In this document: positions 18,425 through 27,487 of the stretch, piece by piece
How the letters are laid out: each line of letters opens with the position of its first letter
How positions within the stretch are numbered: the stretch's first letter is position 1
Notes under the pieces: generated by a model
Told to the model about the DNA's origin: nothing
Databases searched by the model: none
The model's input: only the letters and a program-made list of their open reading frames with translations
Translations under genes and position numbers: made by a program
Assembly (NCBI GenBank): GCA_017694955.1
Contig: JADIMC010000043.1
Location: 1 to 62,011, forward strand
Direction: 5' to 3'
DNA: 62,011 bases
Origin: Candidatus Limisoma faecipullorum
GTDB taxonomy: Bacteria; Bacteroidota; Bacteroidia; Bacteroidales; Muribaculaceae

Positions 18425-20025
18425 GAGAGAAGATGGATTTGGTGGCAAAGACGTTTCAAGGACTTGAGGACGTGCTTGCCGAAGAGTTGGTGAATCTTGG
18501 AGCGGAAGATGTTACCCCGGGGCGTAGGATGGTGGCGTTCAGAGGCGATAAGGCTATGATGTACAAGGCGAATTTCTGTTGCCGTACGGCGCTCAGAATA
18601 TTGAAACCGTTTATTACGTTCAAGGCCGACGACACCGACCAGCTCTACGAGGCTGCTAAGAAATTCGAATGGGACAAGCTGCTTTCTCCTGACCAGACAT
18701 TCTCGATTGATTCCACAGTTTATAGCGACACTTTCCGTCATTCAAAGTTCGTTACTTACCGTGTGAAGGATGCCATTGCCGACTTTTTTATGGAAAAATA
18801 CGGACGCCGTCCGTCGATAAGGCTTGTCAATGCCGATATGCTTCTTAATGTGCATATTGCGAATAATGACGTCATAATATCGCTCGATAGTTCCGGCGAG
18901 CCGCTGTATAAGCGCGGATACCGTGTGGAGCAGACCGAAGCTCCGATTAATGAAGTGCTTGCCGCCGGTCTGATATTGAAAACCGGATGGAGGGGCGACA
19001 GCAACCTGATCGACCCGATGTGCGGCTCCGGCACGTTCCTGATAGAAGCGGCGCTGATTGCTGCCAACATCAATCCGGGTGTTTACCGCCAGTCGTTCGC
19101 TTTCGAGAAATGGATGGATTACGAGCCGGAGATTCTCGACGAGATATACAACGACGATTCGCAAGAGCGTGAATTCAAATATAAAATCTACGGCTCTGAC
19201 ATATCGGCCAAAGCTATAGCCATATCGGCCAGGAACATCAAGAGCGCTGGTGTTGGCAGGTATATCGACCTGAAAGTGATGGCAATACAGGATTATGAAG
19301 AAGCTCCTGAAAACGGCGTGCTCATTACGAATCCTCCATATGGGGAGCGTATTTCTGCCGATGATATGGACGCTCTCTACGATTCGATCGGCAACCGTCT
19401 GAAACACGTGTTCAAAGGCTATCACGCTTGGATAATAAGTTCGAAGTCGGAGTTTTTCGACAAGATAGGATTGAAAGCTTCGCAAAAGATTCCGGTGCTG
19501 AATGGGGCGATAGAGTGTGAATTCCGTGAATTTGTGATTTTCGACGGTAAGTATGACGATTTTGTCAAGGAGGGCAACAGTGTGAAAAAAGTCCGTGAAG
19601 AAAACGTAGGCTTCAGTGAACGCCGTCCTCGCAGGGACAGGGATGCCGGGCAGAAGCCGGAATGGAGGAATCAGGGTGACCGGTTTCCTCGCAAATTCAA
19701 GGAGAAGGACGATGACCGCTATGAGCGCGACCGCAGGGGGACACGCCGTGAACGTCCGAAGAATGCTCTTGAAGAAAAATACCATAAGCCATATGTTGAG
19801 CGTATGCGCGAAGAAAGAAAGCGCAGCGACAGACCGCAGGATTCCGGCGACAGAAGAAAACGCGATTTTGGCGGTGACAGATACCGTCAGGTGTTCGATG
19901 ATGAGAAAGTTAACCGCGCCGTGCGTTTCCGGAAGCCGAAGCTTTTCAGCGCCGATGAGTTGCCGCAAGGCGAAGTGACAATGCGTCATCGCAATAAAAA
20001 GGAGAACGATAACGTAGAAGATTAA
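18421..20025 (+). CDS. rlmL: THUMP-domain RNA methyltransferase (RlmL N-terminal-like) with charged tail
   Basis: A 534-residue SAM-dependent methyltransferase probably acting on a guanine N2 of 23S rRNA. Residues 5-165 form the ferredoxin-like/THUMP RNA-binding part, DPMCGSGT (198-205) binds SAM, and NPPYGER (304-310) is the catalytic N-P-P-Y motif of amino-group methylases. From about residue 387 to the end runs a tail very rich in Arg, Lys, Asp and Glu with little predicted order, resembling RNA-binding tails of DEAD-box helicases. It lacks the second methyltransferase domain of E. coli RlmKL. Translation is likely coupled to cysE; purD follows after 18 bases. Confidence 0.88.
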   Translation: MREKMDLVAKTFQGLEDVLAEELVNLGAEDVTPGRRMVAFRGDKAMMYKANFCCRTALRILKPFITFKADDTDQLYEAAKKFEWDKLLSPDQTFSIDSTVYSDTFRHSKFVTYRVKDAIADFFMEKYGRRPSIRLVNADMLLNVHIANNDVIISLDSSGEPLYKRGYRVEQTEAPINEVLAAGLILKTGWRGDSNLIDPMCGSGTFLIEAALIAANINPGVYRQSFAFEKWMDYEPEILDEIYNDDSQEREFKYKIYGSDISAKAIAISARNIKSAGVGRYIDLKVMAIQDYEEAPENGVLITNPPYGERISADDMDALYDSIGNRLKHVFKGYHAWIISSKSEFFDKIGLKASQKIPVLNGAIECEFREFVIFDGKYDDFVKEGNSVKKVREENVGFSERRPRRDRDAGQKPEWRNQGDRFPRKFKEKDDDRYERDRRGTRRERPKNALEEKYHKPYVERMREERKRSDRPQDSGDRRKRDFGGDRYRQVFDDEKVNRAVRFRKPKLFSADELPQGEVTMRHRNKKENDNVED

Positions 20026-20043
20026 TAAAAAAACATATTCATC

Positions 20044-21321
20044 ATGAATCAAAGGATATTGCTGCTTGGCTCAGGAGGGCGCGAATCTGCCCTTGCTTGG
20101 AAAATGAGCCAAAGCGAGAAGTTGGAAAAGCTCTTCATAGCGCCCGGTAATGGTGGAACAGGGCAATACGGGGAAAACGTGGCACTGTCGCCTATGGATT
20201 TCCCGGCAATCAAGGACTTTGTGAAGGCAAACGGCATAACGATGGTTGTGGCTGGCAATGAGGACCCGCTTGTGGCTGGCATTTACGATTATTTTGCCGA
20301 TGATGCAGAGTTGTCGTCTGTACCGGTAATCGGACCGTCGAAGGCTGCCGCCCAGCTCGAAGGCAGCAAGGATTTCGCGAAAGGGTTCATGGTGCGGCAC
20401 GGCATTCCTACCGCGCGCTATATGAGCGTGGACGCTTCTTGTTATGACGAGGGCGTGAAGTTCCTGCGTTCGTTGGAGGCGCCGTATGTGCTCAAGGCTG
20501 ACGGGCTTGCTGCCGGAAAGGGAGTGTTGATACTTCCCACTTTGGCGGAAGCTGAAGCTAAATTGAAGGAGATGCTTGGCGGAATGTTCGGGAAATCATC
20601 GGCAACGGTGGTAATAGAGGAGTTCCTTTCCGGAATAGAATGCTCGGTCTTTGTGCTTACCGATGGCAATTCCTATAAGGTATTGCCTGTTGCCAAGGAC
20701 TATAAGCGTATTGGCGAGGGCGACACCGGACTGAATACCGGCGGTATGGGAGCGGTTTCCCCTGTCAGCTTTGCTGATGATGAATTTATGAGGAAAGTGA
20801 CCGGTCGAATAATCCTTCCTACTCTTGACGGATTGAAGAAGGAAGGACTGGTATATAAGGGATTTATATTCTTGGGGCTTATCAACGTGAAGGGAGAGCC
20901 GATGGTGATAGAGTACAATGTGCGCATGGGCGATCCTGAGACGGAAGTGGTGATGTTGCGTACCGACGGCGATTTGGTTGATTTGCTTGAAGGTGTGGCT
21001 ACCGGAACTCTTGCAGAGCGCAGCCTGGCAATCGACCCACGCTATGCAGTAACGGTGATGATGGTTTCGCAAGGATATCCCGGAAGCTATGAAAAAGGCA
21101 AGCGGATAAGCGGTATCGACGACGTGAAGGAAAGCATTCTGTTCCATGCCGGAACGAAGCGTTCTTCGGAAGGTCTGGTCACTGCGGGAGGGCGCGTGAT
21201 AGCGGCAAGCTCTTATGGCAATACGAAGAAAGAGGCTTTGGAAAAGTCGTTCGCAGCGATATCGAAAGTCGATTTCGACGGCAAATATTTCCGCCGCGAT
21301 ATCGGTTTCGACTTGGAATGA
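20044..21321 (+). CDS. purD: Phosphoribosylamine-glycine ligase PurD
   Basis: A 425-residue ATP-grasp enzyme of purine synthesis that joins glycine to phosphoribosylamine. It begins [17 protein letters not shown], a hallmark of PurD, and has the ATP-grasp segments [45 protein letters not shown] and [17 protein letters not shown]. It is the last gene of the cysE-rlmL-purD unit, ended by a very long hairpin. Use of glycine links it loosely to the GCV operon upstream, but that is metabolic context only. Confidence 0.96.
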   Translation: MNQRILLLGSGGRESALAWKMSQSEKLEKLFIAPGNGGTGQYGENVALSPMDFPAIKDFVKANGITMVVAGNEDPLVAGIYDYFADDAELSSVPVIGPSKAAAQLEGSKDFAKGFMVRHGIPTARYMSVDASCYDEGVKFLRSLEAPYVLKADGLAAGKGVLILPTLAEAEAKLKEMLGGMFGKSSATVVIEEFLSGIECSVFVLTDGNSYKVLPVAKDYKRIGEGDTGLNTGGMGAVSPVSFADDEFMRKVTGRIILPTLDGLKKEGLVYKGFIFLGLINVKGEPMVIEYNVRMGDPETEVVMLRTDGDLVDLLEGVATGTLAERSLAIDPRYAVTVMMVSQGYPGSYEKGKRISGIDDVKESILFHAGTKRSSEGLVTAGGRVIAASSYGNTKKEALEKSFAAISKVDFDGKYFRRDIGFDLE

Positions 21322-21344
21322 TAAAAGTATGATTAATCATATGT

Positions 21345-21392
21345 GAAAGTTGGCAGCCGCAATGCAGAGTAGCATTGCGGCTGCCAGCTTTC
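21345..21392. terminator. Long hairpin between convergent purD and cobB
   Basis: A 21-base arm (21345-21365) pairs with 21372-21392 with a single G-T pair around a 6-base loop. There is no clear T run on either side, so it may act as a bidirectional RNA 3'-end block rather than a classic intrinsic terminator. Confidence 0.75.
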
Positions 21393-21402
21393 AGGACTGT
21401 AG

Positions 21403-22095
21403 CTATTCCTTGGGTTTCAGTTTCCGGATAAGGTCGGCGACACCTTCGGTAGCCTTTTTTGCTATCACGGTAAGGTTCGGCATATCGATTTCTGCCGGTT
21501 TGGGGTCGATGTAGTAAATCGGTGTGCCGCGTCGAGCATAGTAGAGCAGTCCGGCTGCCGGATATACCACAAGCGAAGTGCCGATGACCACCACTATGTC
21601 GGCTTGCTTCATAATGTCAGCCGCCGGCGTGATGTTGGGTACAGGTTCCTGAAAGAATACGATATGCGGGCGCACGGGGTCGCCGTATTCGTCGCGTGTC
21701 TCAGGTGTGGTCTCGATATTGTCGGGCGAAAGTGTATAGACACGGTTTTCGTCGCGCATCGAGCGTACTTTCATCAGCTCGCCGTGCAAGTGTAGCACGT
21801 TTGCGCTGCCGGCTTTCTCGTGCAGGTTATCGACGTTCTGTGTGATTATGTGCACGTCGTACCAATTTTCCAGCTCCTTGAGTCCGAGATGTGCCGCATT
21901 AGGCTTGCAGGAGAGCAGCTCTTTGCGGCGTTTGTTGTAGAAACTGTGGACCAACGCCGGGTTGCGCACGAATCCGTCGTGGCTTGCCACTTCCATTACG
22001 GGATATTCGTCCCAAAGTCCGCCGGCATCGCGGAATGTGGAAATACCGCTTTCCGCGCTTATCCCGGCGCCTGTCAATACTACCAATTTCTTCAT
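21403..22095 (-). CDS. cobB: NAD-dependent protein deacylase, sirtuin (CobB type)
   Basis: A 230-residue class III sirtuin that removes acyl groups from lysines using NAD+. It shows GAGISAESGISTFRDAGGLW (NAD binding), TQNVDNLHEKAG and catalytic His104 in LHLHGEL. Y53-N-K-R56 (FYNKRR) corresponds to the Tyr-x-x-Arg pair that favours succinyl/malonyl substrates. The usual four zinc-binding cysteines are absent; the small domain is short, a state known in other Bacteroidota sirtuins. It follows pncB by 30 bases at the end of the arginine cluster, so its NAD supply gene is its neighbour. Confidence 0.92.
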   Translation of the reverse strand: MKKLVVLTGAGISAESGISTFRDAGGLWDEYPVMEVASHDGFVRNPALVHSFYNKRRKELLSCKPNAAHLGLKELENWYDVHIITQNVDNLHEKAGSANVLHLHGELMKVRSMRDENRVYTLSPDNIETTPETRDEYGDPVRPHIVFFQEPVPNITPAADIMKQADIVVVIGTSLVVYPAAGLLYYARRGTPIYYIDPKPAEIDMPNLTVIAKKATEGVADLIRKLKPKE

Positions 22096-22125
22096 AACAG
22101 TATGTATTATAAGTATAAAAGCCTG

Positions 22126-23289
22126 TCAGATGCGCAACTCGTGCATGCACGCCTGCACCTCGGTGATGCTTCCCATATGTTTTCCCATATCGTCGGATAG
22201 CTTGATGCACTCGCGCCATTGCTGTGCGGCGGTCATCTTGCATTGCGACAGCTTCATCACGATGTTGGCAGGCTTGTAGCCGGTGTCGTTGGTGAGGTTG
22301 GTTCCCACGCCGAAGGAGCATTTTATCTTCCCTTTGCAATAGTTGAATATGCGCAGGCACTTTTCGAAATCGAGCGCGTTGCTGAAGATGATGGTCTTGC
22401 TCATCGGGTCGATTCCGAATTCCTTGTAGCGTTCTATAAGCAGGTCGATGAATCCGATTTCGTCGCCTGAGTCGCAGCGCACGCCGTCGAACAGCTTCGC
22501 CTGTTTACGGCTGAGGTTGGAAAGAAACGATTCGGATGTGTAGGTGTCGGCAAGTGCTGTGCCGAGGTCGCCGTCATAGACATTGACCCAATTCTCGAGG
22601 GCCATATAGTTGGCGTGCTTATAGCCGAACTGGGCGCCATGGAACATAAACCACTCGTGCGGATGCGTGCCCATCATCTTCATCCGGTACTTCATCGCGA
22701 AGTGGCAGTTGGAAGTACCGGTGCAGTATCTGGAGTGTTCTTTGAGATAAGCCACTACTTTATCCTGCACATCATAAGAGAAGCGGCGGCGTGTGCCGAA
22801 TTCGGAAAAGGGCATGGCATTGCTGTCGGAAATGCCGATTTTCTGTTGCAGGCGTTGCAACATCGGCGGTATTTCCGGGGTGTGGTCATAATAGGTGTTG
22901 CTCAATTCGGAAACGATGGCGAGGAGCGGCACTTCGTAGAGAGTGACCTTATAGAGCAGGTCTGTTATTTCCATATGCAGATGCTGTTCGTCGTCGAGCC
23001 ACACTTTCACTTTTTCTGGCTCGAAACGGAACGAAGCGAGCCATTCCCAATAGAACAGCGGCAGAAATCTGCAATTGTGCGACATATAATCCAATTCATC
23101 AGCTGTGAGCCTTATGGTAGCCATATCGGCAATTTCCTTTTTCAGCGCGTTGAGGAATCCTTCGTCGTGCCTCACGTGGTCGCGGTCGCTGAAGGTGAAT
23201 GTGCCCATAGCGTACGGAAACAGTTTGATGTAGGCGTACGATGTGGTGAATTTGTACAAATCGGTATCAAGGATTGAGGTAATAGTCAT
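22126..23289 (-). CDS. pncB: Nicotinate phosphoribosyltransferase
   Basis: A 387-residue enzyme converting nicotinate and PRPP to nicotinate mononucleotide in the Preiss-Handler NAD salvage route. Visible markers are LDTDLYKFTTSYAYIKLFP at the start, FGTRRRFSYDVQDKVV, GTSNCHFAMKYRMKMMGTHPHEWFMFH around the middle, and DSGDEIGFI and GVGTNLTNDTG toward the end. It starts 12 bases after argD, so it probably shares the arginine-cluster transcript. Confidence 0.95.
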   Translation of the reverse strand: MTITSILDTDLYKFTTSYAYIKLFPYAMGTFTFSDRDHVRHDEGFLNALKKEIADMATIRLTADELDYMSHNCRFLPLFYWEWLASFRFEPEKVKVWLDDEQHLHMEITDLLYKVTLYEVPLLAIVSELSNTYYDHTPEIPPMLQRLQQKIGISDSNAMPFSEFGTRRRFSYDVQDKVVAYLKEHSRYCTGTSNCHFAMKYRMKMMGTHPHEWFMFHGAQFGYKHANYMALENWVNVYDGDLGTALADTYTSESFLSNLSRKQAKLFDGVRCDSGDEIGFIDLLIERYKEFGIDPMSKTIIFSNALDFEKCLRIFNYCKGKIKCSFGVGTNLTNDTGYKPANIVMKLSQCKMTAAQQWRECIKLSDDMGKHMGSITEVQACMHELRI

Positions 23290-23301
23290 ATCTAAATGGT
23301 T

Positions 23302-24441
23302 TTAATTGTTTGCGATGTTGTTGAGCGCGGCAGTGAGACAGACTATGAACTCGTCGGCGAGCTGTCGGGTGAGAGTAAGCGGCGGAAGCAGGCGTATGAC
23401 GTTTGAGCCTGAAGCGCCGGTGAACACCTTCTGTCCGAAAAGCAGCTCCGTGCGTAATTGTTTTACCGGGAATCCGAATTCCAGACCTATCATCAGACCT
23501 TTGCCGCGCACTTCCTTTATCTGAGAGATTTCTTGCAGCCGTTGCATAAGGTAGTCGCCTGTGCGTGCGGCATTTTCCACGAGGTTTTCGCTCTCGAATA
23601 TGTCGAGCACTGCTATTGCCGCGGCGCATGCCAGGTGGTTGCCTCCGAATGTGGTGCCGAGCATCCCGTATGCAGGTCTGATGTCAGGGCTGATTATGAC
23701 GCCGCTCATCGGGAAGCCGTTGGCGATGCCTTTGGCTACGGTTACTATGTCGGCTTTTATGCCGGAATGCTGGTGGGCGAAAAATTTTCCAGTCCTTCCG
23801 TAGCCCGATTGGATTTCGTCGGCAATCAGCACGACGCCGTGGCGTGTGCAGGCTTCGCGCAACTTGTTCCAGAATCCGGCGCAAGGTATGTTGATTCCGC
23901 CTACGCCTTGTATGCCTTCCACGATGACGGCTGCAACATCGCCTTTCTCCATTTCGGCTTCGGCTGCCTCTGCATCACCGAAGGGAACGAACGTTACACG
24001 CCGGTTAGCATTGACCGGGGCAATGATTTTAGGATTGTCGGTTGCTTCTACCGCGAGCGAGGTGCGTCCGTGGAAAGCTTTGCTGAACGCTATTATGCGG
24101 GAGCGTCCCGTATGGAACGATGCCAGTTTCATAGCGTTCTCGTTGGCTTCCGCCCCTGAGTTGACGAGAAACAGCTGATAATCGTCGTAGCCGCTTATTC
24201 GTCCTAATTTGTCGGCAAGTTGCTGCTGTAGCGGATTGTGTACGGAGTTGGAATAGAACACCAGCTTTTCAGCCTGGCTTTCCAATGCCTTGACATAGCG
24301 CGGATGGCTGTGTCCAACGGAAATCACGGCATGTCCGCCGTAAAGGTCGAGATAGCGGTTGCCCTTGCTGTCGAAAACGAAGCATCCATCACCGCGGACA
24401 ATCTCGATATCGAAAAGTGTATATACGTCAAACAGTTTCAT
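23302..24441 (-). CDS. argD: Acetylornithine aminotransferase
   Basis: A 379-residue class III PLP aminotransferase making N-acetylornithine from the semialdehyde produced by ArgC. It has FLVNSGAEANENAMKLA, AFHGRT, the ADEIQSGYGRTGKF segment and the PLP lysine Lys237 in VTVAKGIANG. Homologues in Bacteroidales often act on N-succinyl compounds; acetyl versus succinyl cannot be decided here. An 87-base gap separates it from argC, without a clear promoter. Confidence 0.92.
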   Translation of the reverse strand: MKLFDVYTLFDIEIVRGDGCFVFDSKGNRYLDLYGGHAVISVGHSHPRYVKALESQAEKLVFYSNSVHNPLQQQLADKLGRISGYDDYQLFLVNSGAEANENAMKLASFHTGRSRIIAFSKAFHGRTSLAVEATDNPKIIAPVNANRRVTFVPFGDAEAAEAEMEKGDVAAVIVEGIQGVGGINIPCAGFWNKLREACTRHGVVLIADEIQSGYGRTGKFFAHQHSGIKADIVTVAKGIANGFPMSGVIISPDIRPAYGMLGTTFGGNHLACAAAIAVLDIFESENLVENAARTGDYLMQRLQEISQIKEVRGKGLMIGLEFGFPVKQLRTELLFGQKVFTGASGSNVIRLLPPLTLTRQLADEFIVCLTAALNNIANN

Positions 24442-24528
24442 CTTTTTATTTCTCTTTTTAATGATTCAAGCGCAGCAATACCGGTAAATTTGGAAACTTG
24501 CGGGCATTTTGCATAATCACTATTGTTT

Positions 24529-25497
24529 TTAGAAAGCGGATGCCTTCAGATATAGACCTGTGCGCTCATGAAGCCCGAACAGCAGGTTCATATTGTGGAC
24601 AGCCTGTCCGGATGCGCCTTTCAGCAGATTGTCGATTACCGACACAATCAAAAGTTTGTCATCCTCTTTCGTGAGATGCAGAATGCACTTATTGGTATTG
24701 ACGACATCTTTCAGGTCAGGCATACGTTCGCTTCGGAATGTGAAGTTATGGTCGCTGTAATAATCGTCGTATAGCTTTTTAAGCTCGTCGAGTGCAATCG
24801 GACAATCCATATATGCAGCCACGAATATCCCACGCGAGAAGCATCCGCGCATCGGAATCAGGTTGATTTCGCTGTTGAAGCTGTTCTGCATTGAGCTTAG
24901 CGTCTGGCGTATCTCGGCAAGATGCTGATGACGGAACGGCTTATAGACGGAGATGTTGTCGTTGCGCCACGAATAATGCGATGTGGCTGAGGGCTTTACC
25001 CCTGCACCGGTGCTTCCGGTGACGGCAGTGATATGTATGTCGCTGTTGAGCAGCAGATTCTTAGCCAACGGCAACAGCGCAAGCTGTATGGCGGTGGCGA
25101 AGCATCCCGGGTTTGCCACGTGCTTTCCGCGGATTATGTATTTACGGTTTAATTCCGGCAAGCCGTAAATGAAATCGTGAGAGCCGTCGTCGATGCGGAA
25201 ATCCTGCGACAAGTCAACGATTTTCATTGTCTCCGGTATCTCGTGGGATTCGATGAATTTGCGTGATTCGCCGTGAGGTGTGCAGAAAAACAGCACATCT
25301 ACCTCTTCGAAGGGCGTGTCGCCGATGAATACAAAATCGGTTTCTCCGATGAGTCCCTGGTGTACGCTGTCGATGCGGTTTCCGGCGTTGCTCGTGCTGT
25401 TGACCCATACCAGCTCAACGTCCGGGTGGTTGATTAGCAACCGTATCAATTCTCCGGCGGTGTAACCTGCTCCGCCTATTATTCCTGCCCGTATCAT
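24529..25497 (-). CDS. argC: N-acetyl-gamma-glutamyl-phosphate reductase
   Basis: A 322-residue NADPH enzyme that reduces acylglutamyl phosphate to the semialdehyde. The Rossmann start is AGIIGGAGYTAGELIRLL, and catalytic Cys132 is in ANPGCFATAIQLALLPLA. VTGSTGAGVKPSATSHY and PMRGCFSRGIF also match. It lies between a PspC-like gene (4 bases upstream) and argD in the arginine cluster. argB and argJ-type genes are not in the window. Confidence 0.95.
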   Translation of the reverse strand: MIRAGIIGGAGYTAGELIRLLINHPDVELVWVNSTSNAGNRIDSVHQGLIGETDFVFIGDTPFEEVDVLFFCTPHGESRKFIESHEIPETMKIVDLSQDFRIDDGSHDFIYGLPELNRKYIIRGKHVANPGCFATAIQLALLPLAKNLLLNSDIHITAVTGSTGAGVKPSATSHYSWRNDNISVYKPFRHQHLAEIRQTLSSMQNSFNSEINLIPMRGCFSRGIFVAAYMDCPIALDELKKLYDDYYSDHNFTFRSERMPDLKDVVNTNKCILHLTKEDDKLLIVSVIDNLLKGASGQAVHNMNLLFGLHERTGLYLKASAF

Positions 25498-25501
25498 AAT
25501 G

Positions 25502-25705
25502 TCAATAATTATTTTCTTCTTTAGGAATCACTAACCATGCAATGATGTAAAAAACGAATCCCGGAAACACTGTAATCAGGCTTATTGCCACATAGGCAAG
25601 CCTTACCACAGTGACATCAAGCCCGAAATAGTCAGCCAATGCCGCGCATACTCCAGCTATCATTTTCCTGTCAACCGGACGGCGTAGTTTTTTCCCGGAA
25701 TACAT
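25502..25705 (-). CDS. PspC-domain small membrane protein
   Basis: A 67-residue protein with one PspC domain: KKLRRPVDRKMIAGVCAALADYFGLDVTVVRLAYV, then one long hydrophobic helix (about residues 38-60) ending WLVIPKEE. PspC proteins sit in the inner membrane and are tied to envelope stress in Enterobacteria; in Bacteroidota their role is not known. It is packed tightly between argG and argC (3 and 4 bases), so it must be cotranscribed with arginine genes, which is odd for its presumed role. Confidence 0.88.
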   Translation of the reverse strand: MYSGKKLRRPVDRKMIAGVCAALADYFGLDVTVVRLAYVAISLITVFPGFVFYIIAWLVIPKEENNY

Positions 25706-25708
25706 GAT

Positions 25709-26917
25709 TCAGATTTTCTTTTCTTCCTGATGGTTTGCATAATATACCCGCAGCGGTGTGGAAAGCACTTTGATAAAGCCTTTGGCATCGTCAGCAGTCC
25801 ATCCTTTCTGCATCTCTCCGTATTCACCGAATTTGGTCTTCACCAAATCGTCGGCCGATTCGACGCCGACCGTAAAGAACGACAACGGGCGCAATTCGAT
25901 GATTGCCGTGCCGTTGACGTTGCGTTGCGATGATTCAAGCATCGCCTCAATGTCGCGCATCACAGGCTCAAGATACTGGCTTTCGTGAAGAAACATACCG
26001 TACCAGTTTGCCACCTGGTCTTTCCAGTACTGTTGCCATTTTGTAAGCGTGTATTTTTCGAGGAATTTATGCGCTGCGATTATCACCATCGGTGCTGCCG
26101 CTTCGAATCCTACACGCCCTTTGATGCCTATGATTGTGTCGCCTACGTGCATATCGCGTCCGATTCCGTGTGGCGCTGCTATTTCCTCGATTTTTCGGAT
26201 GGCGGCAATCTTGTCGTCGAAATGCTCGCCGTTCACGGCTGAAATTTCGCCGTTTTTGAAAGTTATCCGCAGCTCTTCCTTGCCGTCTTTCGTCACTTGT
26301 TTCAAATATGCGCTTTCCGGCAGCCCTTTCGACGAGTCGAGGATTTCGCCTCCGCATATCGAGGTGCCCCAGATTCCGACATTATAGGAATATTTCATTT
26401 TTGCAAAATCGGCAACAAATCCGTGGCTGCGCAGATATTCAATCTCTTCGTCGCGGCTTAACGCATTGTCGCGCGTCAGGGTTATTATCTCCACGTCGGG
26501 GGCAAGCACAAGGAATGTCATATCGAAACGCACCTGGTCGTTTCCTGCTCCGGTAGAGCCGTGTGCAATGGCATCGGCTCCTATCTCGTTTGCATAGCGC
26601 GCAATGGCGATAGCCTGGAATATGCGTTCAGAGCTGACAGATATCGGGTATGTGCCGTTGCGCAGCACGTTGCCGAAAATCATATATTTGAGGCTCTTTG
26701 CATAGTATTCCTGTGTCACGTCGAGAGTGACATATTTTGCAGCGCCTAATTTATAGGCGTTCTTTTCATTTGTCTCAAGCTGTTCACGGCTGAATCCGCC
26801 GGTGTCGGCACATGCCGCATACACTTCATAGCCTTTCTCTTTTGCAAGATACATCACGGTGTAGGATGTGTCCAATCCACCGCTGTATGCTACCACTACT
26901 TTTTTCTTCTTTTCCAT
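25709..26917 (-). CDS. argG: Argininosuccinate synthase
   Basis: A 402-residue ATP enzyme joining citrulline and aspartate. It begins VVVAYSGGLDTSYTVMYLAKEKG, the PP-loop ATP motif of this family; AHGSTGAGNDQVRFD and YSYNVGIWG follow. The form resembles the Bacteroidota argG type. It starts 11 bases after the acetyltransferase stop and is followed at once by the PspC-like gene. Confidence 0.95.
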   Translation of the reverse strand: MEKKKKVVVAYSGGLDTSYTVMYLAKEKGYEVYAACADTGGFSREQLETNEKNAYKLGAAKYVTLDVTQEYYAKSLKYMIFGNVLRNGTYPISVSSERIFQAIAIARYANEIGADAIAHGSTGAGNDQVRFDMTFLVLAPDVEIITLTRDNALSRDEEIEYLRSHGFVADFAKMKYSYNVGIWGTSICGGEILDSSKGLPESAYLKQVTKDGKEELRITFKNGEISAVNGEHFDDKIAAIRKIEEIAAPHGIGRDMHVGDTIIGIKGRVGFEAAAPMVIIAAHKFLEKYTLTKWQQYWKDQVANWYGMFLHESQYLEPVMRDIEAMLESSQRNVNGTAIIELRPLSFFTVGVESADDLVKTKFGEYGEMQKGWTADDAKGFIKVLSTPLRVYYANHQEEKKI

Positions 26918-26928
26918 ATTGTCAGGTT

Positions 26929-27447
26929 TTAATTATCAGTTTTGTCAGTTTCGTGTTCTTTCGGGTCGTAAAGCATGCCGGTGCAAAGGCACATACGGCT
27001 GCCGTTGCGTTGCAGGATGTCGAAATTTACGCAACTTTCGCACCCTTTCCAGAATGCTTCGTCATCGGTCAGTTGTGCGAATGTCACAGGGCGGTAGCCC
27101 AGCTCGCTGTTCATTTTCATCACTGCGGCGCCTGTTGTGAGGCTGAAAATCTTGGCTTGCGGAAACATTTTTCTTGAGAGCTCGAAGATGTTGCGCTTGA
27201 TTAGTTTTGCAAGCCCTATTCCGCGGAACTCGTCTGCCACGATCAAGCCGGAATTGGCTACGAACTGGCGGTTGCTCCAGCTCTCTATATAGCTGAATCC
27301 GGCAAACCTTCCTTCGTAAGTGGCGACAACGGCCTTGTGCTCAAGCATTTTCTGTCTTACGTATTCTGGCGACCGTTTTGCTATTCCTGTGCCGCGCACT
27401 TTTGCAGCACGTGCGATGGTGTCGAGTATTTCATCCACATATTTCAC
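26929..27447 (-). CDS. GNAT acetyltransferase of the arginine cluster (likely acylglutamate synthase)
   Basis: A GNAT-fold protein with SGLIVADEFRGIGLAKLIKR forming the acetyl-CoA loop and a Cys-rich tail (GCESCVNFD...CLCTGM). Position between argR and argG suggests it makes the acylated glutamate that feeds ArgC and ArgD (inference from context). The coordinates use GTG 27447. However, the frame continues upstream without a stop through IENIQIAVAGEEH, which looks like the first beta strand of the fold. The natural start may be ATT at 27490-27492, overlapping the argR TGA, giving 187 residues. Confidence 0.8.
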   Translation of the reverse strand: MKYVDEILDTIARAAKVRGTGIAKRSPEYVRQKMLEHKAVVATYEGRFAGFSYIESWSNRQFVANSGLIVADEFRGIGLAKLIKRNIFELSRKMFPQAKIFSLTTGAAVMKMNSELGYRPVTFAQLTDDEAFWKGCESCVNFDILQRNGSRMCLCTGMLYDPKEHETDKTDN

Positions 27448-27487
27448 GTGTTCTTCTCCGGCTACCGCTATCTGTATGTTTTCTATG

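Noticed and set aside
24442-24528. Second ARG box or promoter before argD
   Set aside because: ATTATGCAAAATGC-like text does not fit the ArgR consensus, and no TAnnTTTG box stands at a good distance.
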